From: Syntrophaceae bacterium UBA2280
GTDB taxonomy: Bacteria; Desulfobacterota; Syntrophia; Syntrophales; Smithellaceae
DNA: 37,353 bases
NCBI GenBank assembly: GCA_002347685.1
Contig: DDWS01000004.1
Span: 128,663-166,015 of the forward strand
Direction: 5' to 3'
Part shown: piece after piece, positions 17,950 through 25,858 of the stretch
Position numbering within the stretch: the stretch's first letter is position 1
Layout: every line of letters begins with the position of its first letter
The notes under the pieces: model-generated
The model's input: the letters and a program-made list of their open reading frames with translations, nothing else
Database searches by the model: none
Told to the model about the DNA's origin: nothing
Made by a program: the position numbers and the translations under genes

Positions 17950-18747
17950 ATGGAAAAAGGCGAAATCTATCAGGCGTTGGAAGATGACTTTGTGGCAACG
18001 TTTGTCAGGGAACTGATACCCGGTATTCTTCATAATTTCGCCAACCCTTTAAACGGCATCATGGGGCGTTCAAAGCTGCTGCAGAGGCGTATCGATGAAC
18101 ATGTGCGAAGGCTGGAGGAACAGTTTCCCGACACGGCATCGGTTCTTGCGGAAGATTTGAAACGGATGAAAAACGATATCCGTTCCGTCAGTTCGGAATC
18201 GGACTCTTTTTTCGAAATATTCCGCGACGTTTCGGGAAAATTTTATGGTCTGACGGCAAAAGGGGTGGACAGAATCAATTTGTCTGAACTGCTGGGCGCA
18301 GAGATGCGTTTTGCCAATTTTTACCTGGATTTCAAACATGAGGTGAGAAAAGAGGTTCAACTCGACACGGATATGCCGGATATCAAAGGGAAAACAGCGG
18401 ATTTGTCCCTGGCGTTTTGGCGGTTGATCCGTTTTGCCATGCATCAGGCGCGGCAAAGCGAAGAGCGGGAGTTTTTTCTTTCCACTGATCATGATCATGA
18501 TCATGTCACGGTTTCCCTCAAATACAGCGGTGAGGCGATGCCGGAGGGCACCATTGCCGATGCGCTGGATTTTATAGGCGGCGGGTTGAATGATATGGTG
18601 AAGGACTCGGTGAATCACGGTGTGATCCTGTCGCTCGTTATTTTAAACCTGTACGGAGCGCGTGTTGACATAGACACGCAATCAGGCATGAGTGTTTTAT
18701 CCATTTACATTCCCTACCGGGAGGACAAAAGTACAGGAAAAGAATAA
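17950..18747 (+). CDS. Histidine-kinase-like protein with a degenerate ATPase domain (ChpT/Spo0B-like)
   Basis: A 265-residue soluble protein. The N-terminal part resembles a HisKA dimerisation domain, with His28 in ILHNFANPLNGIMGRSKLL. A helical linker follows, then a C-terminal part of ATPase-like outline (about 145-260). The key ATPase motifs are missing: the N-box position reads LAFWRLIRFAMHQA without the catalytic Asn, YSGEAMPE stands where DxGxGI is expected, and no GTGLGL is seen, although the last strand (GMSVLSIYIPY) is kinase-like. It may be a phosphotransferase that relays phosphate rather than a kinase. ATG 17950 has a very strong GAGGAGGGG site. Its place next to fliA and FliL suggests a flagellar role. 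Function inferred. Confidence 0.6.
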   Translation: MEKGEIYQALEDDFVATFVRELIPGILHNFANPLNGIMGRSKLLQRRIDEHVRRLEEQFPDTASVLAEDLKRMKNDIRSVSSESDSFFEIFRDVSGKFYGLTAKGVDRINLSELLGAEMRFANFYLDFKHEVRKEVQLDTDMPDIKGKTADLSLAFWRLIRFAMHQARQSEEREFFLSTDHDHDHVTVSLKYSGEAMPEGTIADALDFIGGGLNDMVKDSVNHGVILSLVILNLYGARVDIDTQSGMSVLSIYIPYREDKSTGKE

Positions 18748-18776
18748 AATTTAAGTAATTCTATCGTATTGACGAT

Positions 18777-18796
18777 GACATACCCAGAGGGATGTC
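18777..18796 (+). terminator. Imperfect stem-loop before the small unknown gene
   Basis: GACAT-A-CCC / GGG-ATGTC pairs 8 bases with one bulged A and a 3-base loop (18777-18796), followed about 10 bases later by a T-rich stretch (GAGTTTTTGTTTT). It could be a weak attenuator between the kinase-like gene and the next genes. Low certainty. Confidence 0.25.
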
Positions 18797-18834
18797 CAGC
18801 CTCATGAGTTTTTGTTTTACGGGAGGTGATCGTC

Positions 18835-19146
18835 GTGGTCAGGGCCATTGATTTACAAACAACGATTTCGCAGATTTCGGCTGCGGAAAAAGTGCAGCAA
18901 GTTCAGCAGCAGCACGCGGATATGCAGCAGAGGCATTTCCAGATCGAGCTTTTGAAACAGGATCGTTTGTCGAAAGAAAAGGTCAAGCATACCGACGAGA
19001 CGGACAAAACGAAGATTCGCGAAAAGGAAGAGCAGGACAGCCGAGGAAAAAGAGAAAACCTGCCCAATAAGAATCAGACCCACCTTCTGGAAGTTTTCGA
19101 TGAGGAAGAAACGCAGGAAGGAGGGATCATCAACATTACGGTGTGA
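18835..19146 (+). CDS. Small hydrophilic coiled-coil protein of unknown function
   Basis: A 103-residue protein I do not recognise. It begins with a short apolar stretch (RAIDLQTTISQISAAEKV), then is Gln-rich (QQVQQQHADMQQRHFQ) and strongly charged with many Lys and Glu, with high helix and coiled-coil tendency, ending in an acidic segment and GGIINITV. No signal peptide or membrane segment. The GTG at 18835 is chosen because GGGAGG lies 8 bases before it; an earlier GTG at 18826 lies inside that ribosome site. The next gene starts one base after its stop, so it is co-translated with the flagellar accessory block. Codon use looks like its neighbours. Confidence 0.65.
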   Translation: MVRAIDLQTTISQISAAEKVQQVQQQHADMQQRHFQIELLKQDRLSKEKVKHTDETDKTKIREKEEQDSRGKRENLPNKNQTHLLEVFDEEETQEGGIINITV

Positions 19147-19147
19147 C

Positions 19148-19594
19148 ATGAGTTTTACCAATCCCGCATTCTTACAGATCGGCATTGACATGGCCCTGCT
19201 GGCGGCAGTGATCTTTCTTCTATGGAGGGTGAATGTCGCTTTAAAAAATCCGCTGATCAAATCCAACAAAGACACGCTCAAAGAGTTCAAAACCATTATC
19301 CGGGAATCGCAGGCGGCATCCGACGCTTTTTTAAAGACGATTGAGCAAAGCCGTCAGGCGTTCAAACAGATGGCCATGGAACTTGAAATAAAAGAGCAAA
19401 GGGTCAAAGCGCTGCTTGACGGGTCCGGAGGGGCATCAGGTGAAGCCACCGGGACGCAGAAAAGATACGATGACGTCGTGAAAATGATCGCCCGCGGCAT
19501 GTCAAGGGATCAGGCGGCGAAAGCCACCGGTTTTACGGAAGCGGAGATCGGATTGATTCTTGATCTTTATCGCGTCAAGCAAGAGACAGACTGA
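19148..19594 (+). CDS. Membrane-anchored coiled-coil protein with C-terminal helix-turn-helix-like segment (DUF2802-like)
   Basis: A 148-residue protein with an N-terminal membrane helix (about 8-30, IGIDMALLAAVIFLLWRVNVAL), a long coiled coil (about 40-85) and a C-terminal helical motif YDDVVKMIARGMSRDQAAKATGF followed by TEAEIGLILDLYRVKQ. The C-terminus resembles the DUF2802 segment seen in proteins next to chemotaxis and flagellar genes in other proteobacteria, but this is from memory and needs a profile search. ATG 19148 follows the previous stop by one base; a longer frame from 19100 overlaps the upstream gene and is rejected. Its stop overlaps the next start (TGATGG). Confidence 0.65.
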   Translation: MSFTNPAFLQIGIDMALLAAVIFLLWRVNVALKNPLIKSNKDTLKEFKTIIRESQAASDAFLKTIEQSRQAFKQMAMELEIKEQRVKALLDGSGGASGEATGTQKRYDDVVKMIARGMSRDQAAKATGFTEAEIGLILDLYRVKQETD

Positions 19595-20754
19595 TGGCGG
19601 CGCTGGTGATCGATCCCAAAATGGCCGGTTTCGTGTCGAATCAAGTGGTTCTGACGGGCAAGACGGAGGCTTTGCCGCGGGTTGCCGTTGGTGAAACCCT
19701 TGAGGCACATGTGTTACAAATGCTTTCCCCGGGGAAGTACCTGCTGGCGCTCAAAAACGCAACCCTTACCGCGTCGAGCGACCTGCCGCTCCAAGCGGGA
19801 GAAAAACTTCAGGTCCGGGTAGCTGCCACGGGACCGCAGATTTTGCTTTCCATTCTTGATCCGGCAAGACAAAGCGTCCAGGGAAAAGTCCAGGAGCAGT
19901 TGCTTCAATGGCGGGCGAATCCCGACGCGCTTTTATCGATGATGAACAGACTGACCGAGTTTTCTCAACTTCTGAAATCTGAAACCCTGCAATTGAAGAT
20001 GACCCCGGACGAGGTTACCGGTCTGATCCGGCTTTTTGACCAGATGATTTTATCCCCCCGCACGAAAGTGGATTCCCTGTTTGTCCGCAACTTCGTCAAT
20101 ACGAGCGGTTTGCTCATGGAAAAGGCGCTGGGCGATATGATTGCATCAGGGACGGCCAGAGGCGCGGCCGCAAACCTGACGGACAACCTGAAAGCTTCGC
20201 TGCTCAGACTGGCCGACCAGATTTTTCGGGCGCAGGCACAGGCGGACAAACTTCAGCCTCAAATCCTCAGCAGACTCCAGAATCTCGCTTCGCTCACGTC
20301 GGACGCGCTTAAAACCATTGAGGCCCGTCAGGCGGTGAATGTCGTTTTTCAGCAAAGCGATCAGGGACTTTACCTCCAAATTCCCGTGGCTTTGGGCGAT
20401 GTTTTGCGTCTGGCCGATGTTTTTATACGGCCTGACGACGGCAATGACGCGAAGAATGGAGGTTTTGCCAACTGCACCGTCACGATTTTTCTGAGTCTGG
20501 ATTTTCTGGGCGAAATATCCATCGAAGCGCGTTTGCGCGAGGGCAACTTGCACTGCGTGATTTCCTGCGAGGATGACGACAGCAGAGCTTTGATTACCGA
20601 TCATGTGGACCGGTTATGGACAGCTTTAGAGGATTTGGGATATCATGTGAATGCACTCAACTGCCTGAAAGTTCGGGATATGGAGAGCAGGCGCAGCGAG
20701 TTTCTGGCCGGCCAGAGTTTTTCCGAAATCAACCTGATCAATTTTTTCGCCTGA
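19594..20754 (+). CDS. Second FliK-like (hook-length control family) protein
   Basis: A 386-residue protein with a FliK-type C-terminal domain (about 255-370): LYLQIPVALGDVLRLADVF, then CTVTIFLSLDFLGEISIEARLREGNLHCVIS, described by position 288-318, and LWTALEDLGYHVNALNCLKV. The rest is an N-terminal beta-rich segment (about 25-90, with VGETLEAHVLQMLSPGKYLLAL) and a helical middle. It lacks the Gln/Ser/Lys-rich ruler character of the fliK at 2708. It starts on the last base of the previous stop codon, so the genes are coupled. Next door is a stand-alone FlhB C-domain, FliK's known partner. Role unknown. Confidence 0.75.
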   Translation: MAALVIDPKMAGFVSNQVVLTGKTEALPRVAVGETLEAHVLQMLSPGKYLLALKNATLTASSDLPLQAGEKLQVRVAATGPQILLSILDPARQSVQGKVQEQLLQWRANPDALLSMMNRLTEFSQLLKSETLQLKMTPDEVTGLIRLFDQMILSPRTKVDSLFVRNFVNTSGLLMEKALGDMIASGTARGAAANLTDNLKASLLRLADQIFRAQAQADKLQPQILSRLQNLASLTSDALKTIEARQAVNVVFQQSDQGLYLQIPVALGDVLRLADVFIRPDDGNDAKNGGFANCTVTIFLSLDFLGEISIEARLREGNLHCVISCEDDDSRALITDHVDRLWTALEDLGYHVNALNCLKVRDMESRRSEFLAGQSFSEINLINFFA

Positions 20755-20764
20755 GGCCTCATCC

Positions 20765-21061
20765 ATGAAGAAACCAAAAGACAGGAAACCGGATATGAAG
20801 ATGGCCGCAGCTGTCCGGTATGACGCCGAGCGTGACGGTGCCCCCCGGATCACCGCTTCCGGCCGGGGAACCATTGCCGAAAAAATCATCGAACTGGCCA
20901 ATGAAAACGGTATTCCCGTCAAAAACGACCCCGATCTGGTCCAGGTGCTTTCCAAATTGAAAGTCGGCGCCGAAATTCCAATTGAACTTTACCGCGCCGT
21001 GGCCGAAATCCTCGCGTTTGTCTATTCCTTAAACGAAAATCAGCGCATCAAAAACCTCTGA
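20765..21061 (+). CDS. fhlB: FhlB: stand-alone FlhB C-terminal domain homologue
   Basis: A 98-residue protein matching the FlhB cytoplasmic C-domain: AAAVRYD aligns to FlhB VAISYD, TIAEKIIELANENGIPV to FIAEKIRKIAEENDVLI, and IELYRAVAEILAFVY to ESVYRAVAEVLAFVY. The autocleavage motif NPTH and the membrane half are absent, so it resembles only the small C-terminal fragment left after FlhB cleavage. Such proteins (FhlB, FlhX) are known in other bacteria and can partly replace that fragment. It follows the FliK-like gene by 10 bases. Confidence 0.88.
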   Translation: MKKPKDRKPDMKMAAAVRYDAERDGAPRITASGRGTIAEKIIELANENGIPVKNDPDLVQVLSKLKVGAEIPIELYRAVAEILAFVYSLNENQRIKNL

Positions 21062-21236
21062 AAATCACGAACGATCCCAATGAGGAAAAAAATTCCCTAA
21101 GGTCAATTCTTGCCTAGGGCCTCAAGGCGAATGCCGTATGCCACAGTCCGCCCACGCATGTTTCTCTAAGAATTGTAAGACAGTAATCATTGTTAAAACA
21201 AGAGGATAGAATTGTCTGCGCCGGACGTGTCGGTTA

Positions 21237-21252
21237 TGGCACATCGCTTGCA
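21237..21252 (+). promoter_or_regulatory. Sigma-54 promoter of the flgF operon
   Basis: TGGCACATCGCTTGCA has GG (21238-21239) and GC (21250-21251) at the exact sigma-54 step and matches the consensus at nearly all fixed positions. It lies 27 bases before the flgF start, at the end of a 217-base gene-free gap (21062-21278) in which I see no other gene and no clear terminator. Confidence 0.88.
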
Positions 21253-21278
21253 AAAGTTACGGAAAAAAGGAGGCATTC

Positions 21279-21992
21279 ATGCGATTCGATGTGACGGATG
21301 TGGCACTGGCAGGTTCAAGAAAAATCACGCAACTGGATTTCGTTGCAAACAATCTGGCCAACGCATCCACGCCCGGGTTTAAATCCGAACATTTGTACTA
21401 CGCCATGACAGGCAGGGCGGCTCAGGAAGGTGCCTCGGTCGATCTGGGGCCGACATCCACGAGGCTGGATCTGTCCCAGGGGACGCTCAATATTACAGGA
21501 AATACCCTGGATCTGGCGATTGAGGGCGAAGGTTTTTTCACGATCCAGACCCGCCAGGGAAACGCATATACACGCAATGGGGGCTTTGTCCTCAATCAGA
21601 ATAAGGAACTGGTGACTCCGTCGGGCGACCCTGTTTTGGGCGAGGCGGGGAAAATTGTCATCGATGGAGAGAAAGTCCATATCGATACGGATGGCACCGT
21701 TTTTGTCGATGAAGCGGCGGTGGGGAAAATCAGGATTTCAGCCTTTGCAAATCCGCATGCGCTGGTTCGTTCCGCCGAAGGCCGTTTTGTGGATAACGGC
21801 AGGGCGGGTGTGAAAACGGCCGAAGGTTACCGGATTGCGGGGGGATATCTGGAAATGTCCAACGCCAACTCCGTGAAGGAAATGATCAGCATGATGGAGA
21901 TTCAAAGGGCTTTTGAGACCTATCAGAAAGTGATTTTGACCATTTCCGACATGGATAAAATATCAACCAGTAGAATCGGCAAATTGATTTAG
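21279..21992 (+). CDS. flgF: Flagellar proximal rod protein FlgF
   Basis: A 237-residue rod protein. The axial-protein signature VANNLANASTPGFKSE is at about 22-37, and GFFTIQTRQGNAYTRNGGF is typical of FlgF/FlgG. The C-terminal motif LEMSNANSVKEMISMMEIQRAFETYQ is present, here at about 190-215. It is called FlgF because it is first of two related genes and its N-terminus is more divergent than FlgG. GGAGG precedes the ATG. It opens the operon flgF-G-A-H-I-J. Confidence 0.93.
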   Translation: MRFDVTDVALAGSRKITQLDFVANNLANASTPGFKSEHLYYAMTGRAAQEGASVDLGPTSTRLDLSQGTLNITGNTLDLAIEGEGFFTIQTRQGNAYTRNGGFVLNQNKELVTPSGDPVLGEAGKIVIDGEKVHIDTDGTVFVDEAAVGKIRISAFANPHALVRSAEGRFVDNGRAGVKTAEGYRIAGGYLEMSNANSVKEMISMMEIQRAFETYQKVILTISDMDKISTSRIGKLI

Positions 21993-22004
21993 TAAGGAGG
22001 GGAC

Positions 22005-22790
22005 ATGATTCGAGCATTGTGGACGGCGGCAACCGGCATGGTTGCCCAGCAGATAGAGCAGGATGTCGTGGCCAACAATTTGGCCAATGTTAACACGGTA
22101 GGTTTCAAGAAGTCCCGGGCGGATTTTCTGGATTTGATGTATCAGGTTTATACCAAATCCGGTTCGGAAACCACGCAGGGGAACCAGCTGCCTGTGGGCA
22201 TCGAAATCGGCATGGGTGTCAAACCCGCCTCGACTCAGAAGATTTTTACGCAGGGTGATTATCAGCAAACCGGTAATAAGTTTGACTGGGCTATCGAAAG
22301 AGATGGTTTTTTTCAGTTTGATAACAACGGAACCACCGTATACAGCCGGGCAGGCAATTTGAAAATCAACCGCGACGGCCTGCTGGTCAACAGTGAAGGC
22401 CTTCCTCTGATTCCGAATATCAGCATTCCGCCGAACGCGATTTCGTTTACCATCGACAGCGGCGGAACGTGGACGGCAGCCGATGACGCGGGGAATCCTC
22501 TGGGTACCGGACGGCTGGAGCTGGCAACGTTTATCAATCCCGCAGGACTTTCCAGCATCGGCAGAAATCTCTATGAAATGACGGTAGCCTCCGGAGATGC
22601 TATTACGGGGAGTCCCGGCGAAGACGGTATCGGCACCATTTCGCAGCACTATCTGGAAATGTCAAATGTGAATGTCATCGATGAAATGGTCAGAATGATT
22701 GTCGGACAGCGTGCCTATGAGATCAACTCCAAGGCCATTCAAACGGCTGACGGCATGCTGTCGATTATCAACAATCTCAAGAGGTCTTAA
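22005..22790 (+). CDS. flgG: Flagellar distal rod protein FlgG
   Basis: A 261-residue distal rod protein, the usual FlgG length of about 260. It starts with the canonical MIRALWTAATGMVAQQ and has ANNLANVNTVGFKKSRADF (about 25-43). The family C-terminus LEMSNVNVIDEMVRMIVGQRAYEINSK is at about 220-246 by position. GGAGGGG lies before the ATG. The stop is immediately followed by the flgA start. Confidence 0.97.
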   Translation: MIRALWTAATGMVAQQIEQDVVANNLANVNTVGFKKSRADFLDLMYQVYTKSGSETTQGNQLPVGIEIGMGVKPASTQKIFTQGDYQQTGNKFDWAIERDGFFQFDNNGTTVYSRAGNLKINRDGLLVNSEGLPLIPNISIPPNAISFTIDSGGTWTAADDAGNPLGTGRLELATFINPAGLSSIGRNLYEMTVASGDAITGSPGEDGIGTISQHYLEMSNVNVIDEMVRMIVGQRAYEINSKAIQTADGMLSIINNLKRS

Positions 22791-23525
22791 ATGACAATGG
22801 CAACGAAACATATTGCAGTGATCTTTTTTTCGGCTGTCTGCCTCCTGGTTTCGGCATGGTCCTCCGGCGCGGGTGCACAAGAAAAGACAAACACGGATCA
22901 GAGTGTCGTGATGCAGGTGATCCGTCAGCACATAGAAAAGAATTCACAATGGGCTCCGGATGCCGTGCGAATCGAGTTTCTGCACTCATTGCCGGTTTTA
23001 TCAGGGCTGACAGGAAAGGTGTCTTTCCGTGTGGAAAGCAGATCCCGGGAGGAATATATCGGCGATACAATCTTTAAGCTCAGAATTCTGCAAAACAACG
23101 TCTTCTTGAAAGAGGAATCCGTGCGGGTTCGTATCGAAGTGCTGCAGGATTTTGTCGTCAGCGCCAATTCACTGGGCCGGAATGCTGTTCTTTCAGCGGA
23201 TGACCTCTCCGTTCAGTCGAAATGGGTGCGGGCGATTCCGCTGAATGTGCTTCATTCAACGGATGATGCGATCGGGAAAGCCCTGGCTTCGACAGTCCGC
23301 CCCGGTATGTCGATCACCCGTAATATGCTCAGGGATATTCCGGCGGTTCAAAGGGGGAAAAGGGTTCAGGTTGTTTTGGATAACGGGATGATGACGATGG
23401 TGATGAATGGTCTGGCCGAGGAAGACGGGGCTGAAGATGCAATGGTGAGGGTGCGCAATCTGAGTTCCAACAAGGTTATTTACGCGCGTGTGGTCGGACA
23501 GGGAAGAGTGCAGATCGATTTTTAG
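22791..23525 (+). CDS. flgA: P-ring assembly chaperone FlgA
   Basis: A 244-residue periplasmic protein needed to assemble the FlgI P-ring. It has an N-terminal signal peptide (about 1-29, hydrophobic IAVIFFSAVCLLVSAW, cleavage near GAGAQ). A SAF domain is around 120-180 (VVSANSLGRNAVLSADDLSVQ and later ASTVRPGMSITRNML), followed by the C-terminal family segment RGKRVQVVLDNGMMTMVM, about 195-212. The ATG begins right after the flgG stop, with GAGG six bases upstream inside the end of flgG. Confidence 0.93.
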   Translation: MTMATKHIAVIFFSAVCLLVSAWSSGAGAQEKTNTDQSVVMQVIRQHIEKNSQWAPDAVRIEFLHSLPVLSGLTGKVSFRVESRSREEYIGDTIFKLRILQNNVFLKEESVRVRIEVLQDFVVSANSLGRNAVLSADDLSVQSKWVRAIPLNVLHSTDDAIGKALASTVRPGMSITRNMLRDIPAVQRGKRVQVVLDNGMMTMVMNGLAEEDGAEDAMVRVRNLSSNKVIYARVVGQGRVQIDF

Positions 23526-23540
23526 AAGACAGAGGTTCTT

Positions 23541-24236
23541 ATGAGAAAAATTAGCATATATGGGTGGATTGCCGTGATCGGCTTTTTATTGATGGCCGGT
23601 TGTATTCCGAAAAAAATGGATACCGTCCGTCCGGACACGAGCCATCTGACGGCTGCCGAAGCCGCTAAACCGGCACCGGGAGCAATCTGGCTAAGCGGAA
23701 CGGACAAAGGCATGTTATTTGTGGACCATAAGGCAAGAGTGGTCAATGATATTGTCACCATTATTGTTTCCGAAACATCCCAGGGCGGAAACCGTGCGTC
23801 CACGGGGACCAGCCGCGATTCGGCAACAGCCGCGTCCATCACGTCTTTGTTAGGCATTGAGAACGCCATTCTGGGTTCCAACGCGAATATGGCAGGCACC
23901 ATCAGCCTGGGCGGTTCGCATAAAAATTCACTCAAAGGGCAAGGCGACACCAGCCGCAATACGACCCTGTCGGCGCGGATCAGCGCGAGGGTAATCCGCG
24001 TGCTGGACAACGGCAATCTGATGATTGAAGGCAGAAGGCAGGTGACGGTCAACGCGGAAGATCAATACATTATTATCAGCGGCATCATCCGCCCGGCGGA
24101 TATCACGACAGAAAACACGATTGCTTCTCAATATGTCGCGGATGCGCGCATTATTTACACCGGGCAGGGTGTGGTCAATGACAAAATGAGGCCGGGCTGG
24201 ATGACCCGCATTGTGGACTGGGTCTGGCCGTTCTGA
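23541..24236 (+). CDS. flgH: Flagellar L-ring lipoprotein FlgH
   Basis: A 231-residue outer-membrane lipoprotein forming the L-ring. The lipobox LMAGC puts the lipidated Cys at residue 21. Family segments are SIWLSG-like AIWLSGTDKGMLFVDHKARVV, then NDIVTIIVSETSQG (about 68-81), and a C-terminal stretch GNLMIEGRRQVTVNAEDQYI and SGIIRPADI. The length is typical. Its presence proves an outer membrane. AGAGG precedes the ATG. Confidence 0.97.
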   Translation: MRKISIYGWIAVIGFLLMAGCIPKKMDTVRPDTSHLTAAEAAKPAPGAIWLSGTDKGMLFVDHKARVVNDIVTIIVSETSQGGNRASTGTSRDSATAASITSLLGIENAILGSNANMAGTISLGGSHKNSLKGQGDTSRNTTLSARISARVIRVLDNGNLMIEGRRQVTVNAEDQYIIISGIIRPADITTENTIASQYVADARIIYTGQGVVNDKMRPGWMTRIVDWVWPF

Positions 24237-24264
24237 TTCGTCGGGGATGTGTAAGGAGAGAAAG

Positions 24265-25443
24265 ATGAAAAAATCATATATAAAAGTTGCCATGATCGCG
24301 CTGGGATTGGTGTTGGGGATGAGTTCCCTGTCGGATGCGGCCCGGATCAAGGATATTGCCTCGATCGGCGGGGTTCGGGACAACCAGCTCATTGGCTACG
24401 GCATTGTGGTCGGGCTGGCGGGCACCGGCGATGACCTGGCCAAGAATCTGTTTACGGCGGCGGCGCTGGCCAATATCATGAACCGGCAGGGCCTGTCGAT
24501 GAAGGATAAAACCAGTGTGCTCAAAGCGGACAATATCGCGGCGGTGATGGTTACGGCTACGCTTCCTCCTTTTGCGAAGAACGGGACCAAAATCGATGTG
24601 ATGGTGTCTTCGATCGGATCAGCGAAAAGTCTGCTCGGCGGCACGCTGCTTTTAACACCGCTCAATGGCGCGGATGGTGAAATCTACGCGGTTGCTCAAG
24701 GCGCGATAGCTCTCGGGGGGTTTTCAGCGGGCGGTGCGGGCGGAGGTGCTGCGAAAAATCACACCACCGTCGGTGCTATTGCCAGTGGTGCGCTGGTGGA
24801 AAAAGAGCTGACCTATGATTTCGGCCAGAAAAGGGTTCTGATGATTAACCTGCAACAGCCGGATTTCACAACCTCGTCGAGAATGGCTCAGGCGATCAAT
24901 AACGCGGGTGTGTCTGCCCGCGCCAAACAGATCGATGCCTTTTCCGTCAGCGTGAAAGCCAATGACGATTTTAACGGATCGCTTTCCGAACTGGTTTATC
25001 TGATCGAGTCTCTGGATGTTCCAGTGGATGCGCCTGCGGTGGTGATCCTGAACGAAAAAACAGGCACCGTCGTCATGGGAGACAATGTCCGCATTTCGAC
25101 GGTGGCCATTGCGCACGGGAATTTAAGCATCCAGATCAAAGAAGACGCAAAAGTTTCCCAGCCGATGCCGTTTAGTCCCAGACCGCCTGCGGCCGGCGCG
25201 CAGCCACAGGCCGCTACTCCGGGTGTTGTGATTGCGCCGGGTGCTCAGACGGTGGTGGTTCCTCAAACGACCGTTCAGATTACCGAAGAAAGAAGCAAAT
25301 TGCTGATGGTTCCCCAGGGAGTCACCATATACGATGTGGTCCGGGCGCTAAACGCCATCGGTGTATCCCCGCGGGATCTGATCACGATCCTTCAGGCAAT
25401 CAAGGCGGCCGGAGCGCTGCAGGCGGATATTCGAATTATTTAA
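24265..25443 (+). CDS. flgI: Flagellar P-ring protein FlgI
   Basis: A 392-residue periplasmic ring protein. The signal peptide (about 1-25, VAMIALGLVLGMSSLSDA) ends just before ARIKDIASIGGVRDNQLIG, the classic FlgI mature N-terminus. GYGIVVGLAGTGDD and FTAAALANIMNRQG follow, and the C-terminus TIYDVVRALNAIGVSPRDLI is canonical. The ATG at 24265 is chosen over an earlier frame start that overlaps flgH, because AGGAGAG lies directly upstream and the signal peptide then starts correctly. A Pro/Ala-rich insertion lies at about 302-330 (PRPPAAGAQPQ). Confidence 0.96.
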   Translation: MKKSYIKVAMIALGLVLGMSSLSDAARIKDIASIGGVRDNQLIGYGIVVGLAGTGDDLAKNLFTAAALANIMNRQGLSMKDKTSVLKADNIAAVMVTATLPPFAKNGTKIDVMVSSIGSAKSLLGGTLLLTPLNGADGEIYAVAQGAIALGGFSAGGAGGGAAKNHTTVGAIASGALVEKELTYDFGQKRVLMINLQQPDFTTSSRMAQAINNAGVSARAKQIDAFSVSVKANDDFNGSLSELVYLIESLDVPVDAPAVVILNEKTGTVVMGDNVRISTVAIAHGNLSIQIKEDAKVSQPMPFSPRPPAAGAQPQAATPGVVIAPGAQTVVVPQTTVQITEERSKLLMVPQGVTIYDVVRALNAIGVSPRDLITILQAIKAAGALQADIRII

Positions 25444-25465
25444 GGTAATTGGAGGTATGTATCCC

Positions 25466-25792
25466 ATGACGGACCATCTGAATTTGAATCCGCTGAAAAC
25501 GCAGCAGGCAGCCGGGGCAACTGAGCCCAGATACAGCCCGCAGGAGCTCGAGAAGTTGAAAAAAACCTGTGCGGATTTCGAGTCGATCTTTACGTATCAG
25601 CTGCTAAAGACCATGCGTGCGACGATTCCGAAAGGGGATAAAATCGGTGAAAATTACGGCAAAGATACCTACACCATGATGATGGATCAGAAATTGGCGG
25701 AAGAAATGTCCAGTAAAGGCAATGGATTGGGTTTGCAGAAGGTTTTATTTGACCAGTTAACCGGAACGTATGCAAAGGAGGTCAAAAAATAA
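25466..25792 (+). CDS. flgJ: FlgJ rod-cap domain protein (no muramidase domain)
   Basis: A 108-residue protein equal to the N-terminal rod-capping half of FlgJ: CADFESIFTYQLLKTMR, then TYTMMMDQKLAEEMSSKGNGLGLQKVLFDQL. The peptidoglycan-hydrolase half of enteric FlgJ (about 313 residues) is missing. The ATG at 25466 is preferred over one at 25457 because GGAGGT (25451-25456) abuts the earlier one but is 9 bases before the later. Short FlgJ is common in deltaproteobacteria; a separate transglycosylase at 32269 may supply the missing activity. Confidence 0.92.
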   Translation: MTDHLNLNPLKTQQAAGATEPRYSPQELEKLKKTCADFESIFTYQLLKTMRATIPKGDKIGENYGKDTYTMMMDQKLAEEMSSKGNGLGLQKVLFDQLTGTYAKEVKK

Positions 25793-25795
25793 AAT

Positions 25796-25823
25796 TAAAG
25801 TTGTGAATTTGTTTTGCCGATAG
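25796..25823 (+). promoter_or_regulatory. Sigma-28 (FliA) promoter of flgM
   Basis: TAAAGTT (25796-25802) and GCCGATAG (25816-25823) match the FliA consensus TAAAGTTT / GCCGATAA, with a spacing one base longer than ideal. It lies 36 bases before the flgM start, just after flgJ. flgM with a sigma-28 promoter is the classic feedback arrangement. Confidence 0.75.
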
Positions 25824-25858
25824 GTGCAGTAAGATCAAATGTACAAGGAGAGGTTTCC

